Positions 20,819-25,841 of a stretch of DNA of 25,841 nucleotides are shown piece after piece. The stretch comes from UM-FILTER-39-64 sp964367055 (lineage in GTDB: Bacteria > Patescibacteriota > Minisyncoccia > UBA6257 > UBA9933), in assembly GCA_964367055.1 (NCBI GenBank), contig CAYIWD010000006.1, positions 1 to 25,841 on the forward strand, read 5' to 3'. The stretch's first letter is position 1. Each line of letters opens with the position of its first letter. Made by a program: the position numbers and the translations under genes. The notes beneath the pieces were generated by a model. That model was given only the letters and a program-made list of their open reading frames with translations. It was not told the origin of the DNA and ran no database searches.

Positions 20819-21190
20819 ATGGCAAAGGCAAGGGATTATTTAGCATTTGTGGTAGTGTGGAATTTGCTTCCAAGCGATTATGACGATGAACGAATTGCGG
20901 AGATCGAAAAAATTATTAACTCCGCGATTTCATCTTCGGCAGATAATCGTTTTGAGGCAAACAAAAAAAATATGGTTTTCTCGTTTCCCCAGGACCCTTC
21001 GGTCAGGGCGGTTGAAATACCGGTAGTAGTTCAAATTAGATTGTTGGGCGCCAATGTTTTCGGCGAGGAGCGAGATGCTATGGCGGATCATATCCGACAG
21101 CAACTTCTCTCTTTTTTTAACAGAGGCGACGTTGTGGTTCTTATCTTGAACAGTCTTCCGATCGCTTTTTCTCCAAGAGAGGAGAAGTGA
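20819..21190 (+). CDS. Hypothetical protein, unknown family
   Basis: 123 residues, unrecognised. Shine-Dalgarno AAGGAAG (20804-20810) precedes ATG 20819. The chain alternates strands and helices: LAFVVVWNLLP, DERIAEIEKIINSAISS, VEIPVVVQIRLLGANVF, AMADHIRQQLLSFF, DVVVLILNSLPIAF. This suggests a small alpha/beta domain without membrane segments. It is a single-gene unit ending in a strong terminator. The proximal -10 is uncertain. Repeated AGAATATTA (about 20764 and 20780) lies upstream. Confidence 0.7.
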   Translation: MAKARDYLAFVVVWNLLPSDYDDERIAEIEKIINSAISSSADNRFEANKKNMVFSFPQDPSVRAVEIPVVVQIRLLGANVFGEERDAMADHIRQQLLSFFNRGDVVVLILNSLPIAFSPREEK

Positions 21191-21194
21191 AGCC

Positions 21195-21228
21195 CAGCCG
21201 GTTTCGAAAGGAATCGGCTGTTTTTTTT
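21195..21228 (+). terminator. Terminator of the 20819 gene
   Basis: CAGCCG (21195-21200) pairs with CGGCTG (21215-21220), followed by eight T. Confidence 0.85.
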
Positions 21229-21281
21229 AAAAATAAAAAGGCGTCCCTTGATCTACCAAGTGGTAAATTGAGAACGCCTTT
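21228..21281 (-). terminator. Terminator of the lysozyme-like gene
   Basis: On the minus strand AAGGCGT (21280-21274) pairs with ACGCCTT (21244-21238), enclosing an inner TACCA/TGGTA stem, then TTTTATTTTT. It converges with the plus-strand terminator ending at 21228. Confidence 0.8.
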
Positions 21282-21298
21282 AACTTCTAATCGCCGCT

Positions 21299-21874
21299 CT
21301 AACCGCCGCATAGCCCGAGCTTTCTTGCGCAGCTCCACCTTTTTTTCATACCCTTATTGAACATGTGGGCTGCTACACGGATTTGCTGGTATGGATCCCA
21401 CACGTTTGGATTTATAATCCCAGCTGCTCTTGCATTTTCATAGAATGTTTCTCTACGAAATTGCAGGATTCCTATCGATTCTCCGTGTTTCTCTTTGGTA
21501 TTGTGGGCACTCGGCCGGCCAGAAGACTCACACATCATGACACCGTGTAGTTCTTTATACTTCACCCCGTACTTCTTGCAAGCTTGCAGAATTGATTTAT
21601 TTATTTTTTCTCTCTGCGCTTGTTTAGCTTGCATTAATTTTTTCTGATTTAGTGTATTCGGTTGCCACGCAGAAGTAATCTTTTGCCCAATCTTTTTCGG
21701 CACGGCCGTAGTTGAGGTTGGGGCTGGTTTTGGATTTGGCCGCACATTGATTATTCTCCTTGGCACCGATATTGGTGCCAAGTTTAGTTGCTCCAGAGAA
21801 ATAGTTGGGGGTGGGATTGTTTTCTCGGTTATTGCCGCAGAGGGGATAGACCCTTCTGTGGATTCCATATTCAT
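21299..21874 (-). CDS. Lysozyme/SLT-like cell-wall hydrolase domain protein (out of frame with its signal segment)
   Basis: 191 residues from ATG 21874. The N-terminal 70 residues are low-complexity, rich in Pro/Ser/Thr (a wall-spanning linker). Residues about 95-187 read as a soluble lytic transglycosylase-like domain: KYGVKYKELHGVMMCESSGRPSAHN with the likely catalytic Glu116, GESIGILQF, NVWDPYQQIRVAAHMFNKG, W. Such domains cut peptidoglycan. The protein lacks its own signal peptide, but a 22-codon frame directly upstream, with the Shine-Dalgarno, encodes a hydrophobic signal-like segment. The two frames meet at a T8 run and a TGATG stop/start overlap. A -1 slip on the run would fuse them. 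Pseudogene, programmed frameshift, coupled restart or base-call error all remain possible. Confidence 0.75.
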   Translation of the reverse strand: MNMESTEGSIPSAAITEKTIPPPTISLEQLNLAPISVPRRIINVRPNPKPAPTSTTAVPKKIGQKITSAWQPNTLNQKKLMQAKQAQREKINKSILQACKKYGVKYKELHGVMMCESSGRPSAHNTKEKHGESIGILQFRRETFYENARAAGIINPNVWDPYQQIRVAAHMFNKGMKKRWSCARKLGLCGG

Positions 21875-21942
21875 CAACCTAATGCAAAAAAAACTAATCC
21901 TGCAAACACAACTAGTCCTATCGCTTGTACTGTTCTTTTCAT
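21874..21942 (-). CDS. 22-residue signal-peptide-like ORF in front of the lysozyme-like gene
   Basis: The ATG at 21942 has a strong Shine-Dalgarno AGGAGG (21953-21948) 5 nt upstream. The product starts MKRTVQ, has a hydrophobic core AIGLVVFAGLVFFALG, and stops at TGA 21876-21874. The stop overlaps the next ATG as TGATG. The T8 run (21893-21886) lies a few codons before the stop. It is most simply the detached N-terminal export or anchor segment of the downstream protein. Confidence 0.65.
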   Translation of the reverse strand: MKRTVQAIGLVVFAGLVFFALG

Positions 21943-22035
21943 ACTATCCTCCTTTAATTTTTTAATGTTCCTCTATTATAATTCTATATTTTAAAGCATA
22001 ATTTTGTATTTGTCAAGTGCTTGAGTTATAAAGAT

Positions 22036-22063
22036 TTGTTTTTTATCAAATTAGCAGTATAAT
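22036..22063 (+). promoter_or_regulatory. Promoter of pspC-like gene, near-leaderless
   Basis: TTGTTT (22036-22041), 16-nt spacer, TATAAT (22058-22063), then 8 nt to ATG 22072. Confidence 0.65.
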
Positions 22064-22071
22064 CAAAAAAT

Positions 22072-22266
22072 ATGAAAAAACTTTATAAAAGCAAAGAAAA
22101 TAAGGTTTTTAGTGGGATAATCGGTGGACTCGGCGAGTATTTTAACGTTGACCCCGTGATTTTGAGATTACTTTGGATAGTGATTGTTATTTCTACCGGT
22201 ATATTTCCTGGCATACTCGCTTATATAATTGCTATCTGGGTTGTGCCTAAAAATCCGAAAGAATGA
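22072..22266 (+). CDS. PspC domain membrane protein
   Basis: 64 residues, the complete PspC-type domain: an N-terminal KKLYKSKENKVFSGIIGGLGEYFNVDPVILRLLW block with the diagnostic GGLGEYF and DP-x-x-x-R-x-x-W, then a hydrophobic segment (about 33-58) and the typical VPK ending. PspC proteins sit in the cytoplasmic membrane and in other bacteria sense envelope stress; small stand-alone versions like this have no proven role. It precedes uvrC but is separated by about 95 nt with a palindrome, so it is probably its own unit. Confidence 0.9.
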   Translation: MKKLYKSKENKVFSGIIGGLGEYFNVDPVILRLLWIVIVISTGIFPGILAYIIAIWVVPKNPKE

Positions 22267-22311
22267 AAGCGGGTAAAAATAAAATAAAAAAAAATACTTT
22301 AGGCCATTGAT

Positions 22312-22332
22312 TCCCGACGTCCGACGTCGGGA
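22312..22332. repeat. 21-nt palindrome between pspC and uvrC
   Basis: TCCCGACGTC - C - GACGTCGGGA. No U-run on either strand, so not a standard terminator; possibly a dispersed palindrome or operator. Confidence 0.55.
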
Positions 22333-22362
22333 TATTAAAAAATTAGTAGGTTAGGCATAGGT

Positions 22363-23529
22363 ATGAATTTATTAAATAAAGCAAAAAAAATGCCGTTAAA
22401 ACCGGGCGTTTATCTATTTATTGGTCGCAGAGGCGATGTTTTATATGTTGGCAGAGCTACTTCTTTAAGAAGGCGAGTGCCAAGTTATTTTCAGAAAAAT
22501 CTTGAGCCGCGGCTAGGGGAGATGGTTCATTTAGCGCAAAAAATAAAATTTTACAAAACAGATAATCTTTTGGAAGCGGTAATTTTAGAAGCGAATTTAA
22601 TTAAAAAATATTGGCCAAAATATAATATTAGAGAAAAAGATGACAGGTCTTTTATTTATGTGGCGATTTCTAAAAAAGACGATTTCCCGCGACCGATTAT
22701 TATCAGGGGTCATAAAATTAAAAATTTTAATAAGGTTGAAAATTTTCACATTTTTGGTCCTTATCAAAGTTTAAACGTCATCACAAACGCTCTAAGAATT
22801 ATCCGAAGAATTTTTCCATATAGCACATGTAGCCCTAATCAAGGAAAGCCATGTTTTGATTATCAAATCGGTTTATGCCCGGGCGCGTGTGTCGGCGTCA
22901 TATCAAAAGAAAATTATCAAAAAAACATAGATAATATTGTCTTACTTTTGTCAGGCAAAAAGAAGAATCTGCTTAAGAAACTCCAAAAAGAGAATCCCGA
23001 TAAGGCGAAATTTTTAAAACATATTCAAGATGTTTCTTTAATCACGAGGGAAGAAAATATCTCAACAAATTTTTATAGAATTGAGGGTTATGACATTTCA
23101 CATTTAACAGGCCGTGAAACTTACGGCTCAATGGTAGTTTTTACAAATAATAGGGCAGACAAAAATAATTATCGGCTTTTCAAAATTAAAGAAGCGCCAA
23201 AAAACGACGATTTACGGGCCTTGGCTGAAGTAATTTCGCGCAGATTTCATCATCCGGAATGGCGCTTGCCAGACCTGATTTTAATCGACGGCGGCAAGCC
23301 GCAAATCAGTTTTATTGATAAAATTTTAAAAGAGCGAAGGATTGAAATTCCTATAGTCGGAATTTCTAAATTTGCTAATGACAAGTTGGTTTTTACGCCG
23401 AAAATAAAAAAATCTATTAAAGAGCTTATAGATATAAACAAAGAAACTCTTCTTGAAGTCCGCGACGAAGCGCACCGCTTTTCGCTTAAAGCCAGCCGCC
23501 GTAAAAGAAGAAAAAGTTTTGTTTTTTGA
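22363..23529 (+). CDS. uvrC: Excinuclease ABC subunit C, short form lacking UVR core and HhH tail
   Basis: Dual-incision nuclease of nucleotide excision repair. N-terminal GIY-YIG domain: PGVYLFIGRRGDVLYVGRATSLRRRV, Glu in LLEAVILEANLIKKYWPKYNI. Then the Cys-rich segment CSPNQGKPCFDYQIGLCPGAC. The RNase H-like endonuclease half has GYDISHLTG (Asp244), DLILIDGGKPQ (Asp309) and RDEAHRFS (His371). At 388 aa it is far shorter than the usual 600. Between LLSGKKKN and LKHIQDV about 20 residues, including the FE-x-A core of the UVR motif, are missing, and the tandem HhH C-terminus is absent. Catalytic residues are kept. Not in an operon with uvrBA. Confidence 0.95.
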   Translation: MNLLNKAKKMPLKPGVYLFIGRRGDVLYVGRATSLRRRVPSYFQKNLEPRLGEMVHLAQKIKFYKTDNLLEAVILEANLIKKYWPKYNIREKDDRSFIYVAISKKDDFPRPIIIRGHKIKNFNKVENFHIFGPYQSLNVITNALRIIRRIFPYSTCSPNQGKPCFDYQIGLCPGACVGVISKENYQKNIDNIVLLLSGKKKNLLKKLQKENPDKAKFLKHIQDVSLITREENISTNFYRIEGYDISHLTGRETYGSMVVFTNNRADKNNYRLFKIKEAPKNDDLRALAEVISRRFHHPEWRLPDLILIDGGKPQISFIDKILKERRIEIPIVGISKFANDKLVFTPKIKKSIKELIDINKETLLEVRDEAHRFSLKASRRKRRKSFVF

Positions 23530-23539
23530 GATTTTTTTG

Positions 23540-23545
23540 TATAAT
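23540..23545 (+). promoter_or_regulatory. -10 box of the 23553 gene, leaderless
   Basis: TATAAT ends 7 nt before ATG 23553, directly after the uvrC stop. The -35 region falls at the uvrC 3' end and is weak. Confidence 0.6.
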
Positions 23546-23552
23546 TAAACTA

Positions 23553-23777
23553 ATGGAAAAGGTGGAGAAAACGGAAAATTTTAAAGAAGAGCAAATACTT
23601 GAAGGTTTTATCGGAGAATATACTGACTGGCAGAAAAAATTGCCAGAAGGTATTGAGCCGGAAATGGTTGATTTGTTTTTAGCGAGTGGCGGCTGGCATT
23701 GGCATATAAAGCCGGAATACATTAAAGACGAGCAAGAAAGAGAGGGGTATAATAACGAAAAGAAACAATGGGAGTAA
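23553..23777 (+). CDS. Small acidic hypothetical protein
   Basis: 74 residues, rich in Glu and aromatic residues, including GGWHWHIKPEYI. No signal peptide or membrane segment; no family recognised. The ATG at 23553 is chosen over upstream codons in the same frame because the -10 box is 7 nt away. Transcribed toward the ArsR-like gene, with a 36-nt palindrome in between. Confidence 0.6.
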   Translation: MEKVEKTENFKEEQILEGFIGEYTDWQKKLPEGIEPEMVDLFLASGGWHWHIKPEYIKDEQEREGYNNEKKQWE

Positions 23778-23787
23778 GATAAAAATT

Positions 23788-23823
23788 AACTATTCCAATA
23801 TTCTCAAGAATATTGGAATAGTT
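23788..23823. repeat. 36-nt palindrome (family copy 2) overlapping the -35 of the ArsR-like gene
   Basis: AACTATTCCAATATTCT - CA - reverse complement. Related to 11365-11402 and 24103-24136. Its right arm supplies TTGGAA (23813-23818), the putative -35 of the ArsR-like gene (18-nt spacer to TATAAT). It could thus be an operator or a mobile repeat. Confidence 0.75.
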
Positions 23824-23836
23824 TAAATGTTTTTAC

Positions 23837-23842
23837 TATAAT
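23837..23842 (+). promoter_or_regulatory. -10 box of the ArsR-like gene, leaderless
   Basis: TATAAT ends 8 nt before ATG 23851. Confidence 0.65.
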
Positions 23843-23850
23843 TAAATAAT

Positions 23851-24135
23851 ATGGTGGAAAGTAAAAATAAATCTCCGTGGCAATTGGAAAGAATCGTTAA
23901 GGGTTTTGCCAATCATTCGCGGATAAGAATACTAATGGCCTTAGAAAAAGAGCCGGAGCTTTCAGTCGCTGATATTTCGGACAAATTAGAGATAAATTTC
24001 AAGACCGCCTCGGAGCACATCCGACGATTAGCCATTGCCGGTTTAGTTTTAAAAAGGTCAGATGGTTTAAGCGTCCGTCACAGACTGACTGATAGAGGTA
24101 AAACTATTCTCAAATTCTTGAGAATATTAGAATAG
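23851..24135 (+). CDS. ArsR-type winged-helix regulator, candidate metal sensor
   Basis: 94 residues that form little more than one winged helix: IVKGFANHSRIRILMALEKEPELSVADISDKLEINFKTASEHIRRLAIAGLVLKRSDGLSVRHRLTDRGKTIL. The pattern A-N-x-x-R-I-x-I-L, then D-I-x-x-x-L and S-E-H-I-R-R-L-x-x-A-G-L-V is typical of ArsR/SmtB. No Cys and only a few His are present, so the classical Cys metal site is absent. It lies 38 nt upstream of a Zn/Mn-type ABC transporter on the same strand, so it may control it. The last codons (KTILKFLRILE) are formed by a palindrome copy. Confidence 0.75.
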   Translation: MVESKNKSPWQLERIVKGFANHSRIRILMALEKEPELSVADISDKLEINFKTASEHIRRLAIAGLVLKRSDGLSVRHRLTDRGKTILKFLRILE

Positions 24136-24136
24136 T
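24103..24136. repeat. 34-nt imperfect palindrome (family copy 3) at the 3' end of the ArsR-like gene
   Basis: ACTATTCT (24103-24110) pairs with AGAATAGT (24129-24136), and inner TTCT/AGAA pairs with two mismatches. It encodes the last residues and stop of the ArsR-like gene and lies just upstream of the transporter genes. Confidence 0.65.
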
Positions 24137-24173
24137 AATCGGGGCATTAAAAATAAAATTCGGCTTTTAAAAA

Positions 24174-24866
24174 ATGAAAGAAGAAAACATTCTTGAAGTT
24201 AAAAATTTGACTGTTAGTTTTAATGGCGAAAAGGTGATTGACAACTTAAGTTTCAATCTTAAGCCAGCTGAAAATTTGGTTATTATCGGTCCTAATGGCG
24301 CAGGTAAAACCGTTCTTCTAAAAGCGCTTTTGGGCATGTTAGAATTTGAAGGAGAAATAAAATGGAGAAAAGATATAAAAATTGGTTATGTTCCGCAGAA
24401 AATTCTGCCGGAAAAAAATATTCCTTTAAGCGTGGAGGAATTTTTTGGTTTTAAAAAAATCACATTAGAACAAATTAAAAGGGTTGTCCAGTCGGTCGGC
24501 ATAAGCGACTTGGCTATTTTAAAGAAGAAAATCAGCGACATCTCTTCTGGCCAGCTTCAGCGAATTTTAATTGCCTGGAGTTTAATTGATAACCCGGAAA
24601 TTTTGCTTTTTGACGAGCCAACATCAGGCATTGATATTGGAGGCGAAGAAACAGTCTATAATCTTTTGAATAAAATAGATAAGGAGCGGGGATTAAGTAT
24701 GGTACTTGTCAGCCACGACTTAAATGTCGTCTATAAAATGGCAGATAGCGTGCTTTGTTTGAATAAAAAAGCGGTTTGTTTTGGCGCTCCGGAACAAGCG
24801 ATTAGTCCGGAAAATTTAAAGCGGCTTTACGGCGAGGAAGTAAAATTTTATCACCATGAACATTAA
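24174..24866 (+). CDS. Metal ABC transporter ATP-binding protein (ZnuC/MntB-like)
   Basis: 230-residue ABC ATPase. Walker A GPNGAGKT (39-46), Q-loop in GYVPQK, signature ISSGQLQR, Walker B EILLFDEPTSGID, H-loop LVSHDLNVVYKMAD. The C-terminal block (VLCLNKKAVCFGAPEQAISPENLKRLYGEEVKFYHHEH) is characteristic of the Zn/Mn ABC-3 family and ends His-rich. It overlaps the permease gene by 11 bp. ATG 24174 has no Shine-Dalgarno. No substrate-binding protein gene (znuA type) is complete in the window. Confidence 0.9.
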   Translation: MKEENILEVKNLTVSFNGEKVIDNLSFNLKPAENLVIIGPNGAGKTVLLKALLGMLEFEGEIKWRKDIKIGYVPQKILPEKNIPLSVEEFFGFKKITLEQIKRVVQSVGISDLAILKKKISDISSGQLQRILIAWSLIDNPEILLFDEPTSGIDIGGEETVYNLLNKIDKERGLSMVLVSHDLNVVYKMADSVLCLNKKAVCFGAPEQAISPENLKRLYGEEVKFYHHEH

Positions 24867-25626
24867 TTTAATCAGTTTAATAGCGGCTATTTTTATCGGC
24901 GCGGTCTCGGGCTATTTAGGGTCTTTGATGCTCACTAAAAGAATGGCTTTGGTTGGAGACGCCTTGGGCCATGTGGCTTTGCCGGGAATGGGTTTGGCTT
25001 TGCTTTTAGGGATTAATGTGTCTTTGGCTGCTTTTGTTTTTCTTTTTTTGGGAATAATCATTATCTGGTTTTTAGAAAACAAAACCAGTTTGCCGACTGA
25101 AACATTAGTCGGAGTTATCTTTGTTTTAAGTTTGGCTTTGGGATTTTTGATTACGCCTGAACCAGAATTGCTTGAAGCGCTATTCGGAGATATATCTCGA
25201 ATAAATCTTGGAGAGGGATTAGCGGCTATAATTTTAAGCGCGGTTGTTTTAGTCGGTGTAAGTAAAATCTACAGCAAAGTCGTTTTAGCCTCAATTTCCG
25301 AGGATTTAGCCATTGCCAATAAAATCAATATTAAAAAATATAACTTGATTTATCTTTTAGCTATCGCGGTCATAGTGGCTTTAGGCGTTAGAATAGTTGG
25401 TTCACTCTTAGTCGGCGCTTTGGTTATTGTGCCAGCCGCGGCATCTCGGATGGCAAGCGCCAATATGCGCCAATACACTTTTTTGTCGGCTCTTTTAGGC
25501 GCTTTAAGTTGCGTTTTGGGGATTTTACTTTTTGGTATTATTGGTTTGCCAGCCGGACCATTAATTATTTTAATAAGCGTTTTGTTTTTCTTAATTTTAT
25601 TCCTTTTTAAGAAAAAAATAGTTTAA
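24856..25626 (+). CDS. Metal ABC transporter permease, ABC-3 family
   Basis: 256 residues with about seven to eight membrane helices. ABC-3 signatures are GYLGSLMLTKRMALVGDALGHVALPGMGLAL at the N-terminus, FGDISRI in the middle, ISEDLAIANKINIKKYNLIYLL, then VGSLLVGALVIVPAAASRMAS near residue 175-200 (the coupling region VGxLLVxALLxxPAA). It forms the transmembrane channel for Zn2+ or Mn2+ together with the preceding ATPase, to which it is translationally coupled. The real substrate is not determined by sequence. Confidence 0.92.
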   Translation: MNINLISLIAAIFIGAVSGYLGSLMLTKRMALVGDALGHVALPGMGLALLLGINVSLAAFVFLFLGIIIIWFLENKTSLPTETLVGVIFVLSLALGFLITPEPELLEALFGDISRINLGEGLAAIILSAVVLVGVSKIYSKVVLASISEDLAIANKINIKKYNLIYLLAIAVIVALGVRIVGSLLVGALVIVPAAASRMASANMRQYTFLSALLGALSCVLGILLFGIIGLPAGPLIILISVLFFLILFLFKKKIV

Positions 25627-25635
25627 TTTACAGCC

Positions 25636-25664
25636 TTGACTCAAATAAAAAATAATTATATCCT
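25636..25664 (+). promoter_or_regulatory. Candidate promoter before the 25737 gene
   Basis: TTGACT (about 25636-25641), 17-nt spacer, TATCCT. A purine-rich AGGAAGGGAGAGG follows at 25671-25683 but is about 50 nt from the next ATG, too far for a Shine-Dalgarno of that start. Confidence 0.4.
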
Positions 25665-25736
25665 CCTAAAAGGAAGGGAGAGGTAAAATTAAAAGTTTTA
25701 AAAGGTCGCTTCCTTAATAAATCTTTCTAACTAAAA

Positions 25737-25841
25737 ATGGGTAAGAAATTTAGCGTTATTTTGGTCATTGCCGTAGTAGTGGCGGCTGTTGTTTTGAGTT
25801 TAGTTAGTGTGGCTTTGATTTCTCGGGCCGCGCCAGAGCCG
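25737..25841 (+). CDS. N-terminus of a membrane-anchored or secreted protein, cut by window end
   Basis: 35 codons from ATG 25737 stay open to the window end: MGKKF, then a hydrophobic stretch of about 22 residues (VILVIAVVVAAVVLSLVSVALI), then SRAAPEP. This is a signal anchor or uncleaved signal peptide followed by a Pro/Ala linker. The function is unknown. It could be the transporter's substrate-binding protein or an unrelated wall protein; nothing visible decides. Confidence 0.55.
   Translation, partial: MGKKFSVILVIAVVVAAVVLSLVSVALISRAAPEP

Overview
The window (about 26 kb, AT-rich) looks like a chromosome piece from a Candidate Phyla Radiation / Patescibacteria bacterium, most likely Parcubacteria-like. 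The reasons are compact housekeeping genes, shortened forms of normally larger enzymes (ThrS without a TGS domain, short PheT, trimmed UvrA/UvrB/UvrC), MreC followed by a small MreD-like protein, many orphan small proteins, and repeat-derived peptides embedded in conserved enzymes. This assignment rests on recognition of protein style, not on a marker tree.

Layout. 1-2036: 3' part of gatB (+), overlapping tail-to-tail with miaA (-). 2117-2343: a hairpin-rich intergenic stretch ending in a plus-strand terminator, a candidate small RNA. 2348-4488: thrS (-) behind a T-box leader. 4510-5046: orphan gene (-). 5267-5441: GC-rich inverted-repeat element. 5446-8640: dnaE (-). 8784-11056: two orphan genes (+), the first a divergent HhH-GPD/Fe-S glycosylase-like protein. 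11129-14932: rnhB-mreC-mreD-like-pheT operon (+). 15052-16059: a TrpR-like regulator flanked by two palindromes, and an orphan. 16183-16326: a MITE-like element with a 7-bp target duplication. 16372-20707: uvrB-uvrA. 20819-21942: orphan (+) facing a lysozyme-like protein (-) split by a frameshift. 22072-23777: pspC, uvrC, small orphan. 23851-25626: ArsR-like regulator and a Zn/Mn-type ABC-3 transporter (ATPase plus permease). 25737-end: start of a membrane-anchored protein.

Three themes run across the window. First, several families of palindromic or tandem repeats sit in frame inside conserved genes (rnhB, pheT, thrS), with one family read in two different frames, like the Rickettsia palindromic elements. 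Second, there are two expression styles. Genes such as miaA, rnhB, the TrpR-like gene, pspC, the 23553 gene and the ArsR-like gene have a -10 box 6-8 nt before the ATG, implying leaderless mRNAs. The orphan genes have strong Shine-Dalgarno sequences, longer leaders and mostly their own promoters and terminators. Third, control elements are unusually visible for such a small genome: a thrS T-box with an apparently ultrashort stem I, and a 22-24 bp palindrome shared by the thrS leader and both flanks of the TrpR-like gene.

No tRNA, rRNA, CRISPR array or full-length transposase was seen. All functional calls come from reading motifs; no database search was run.
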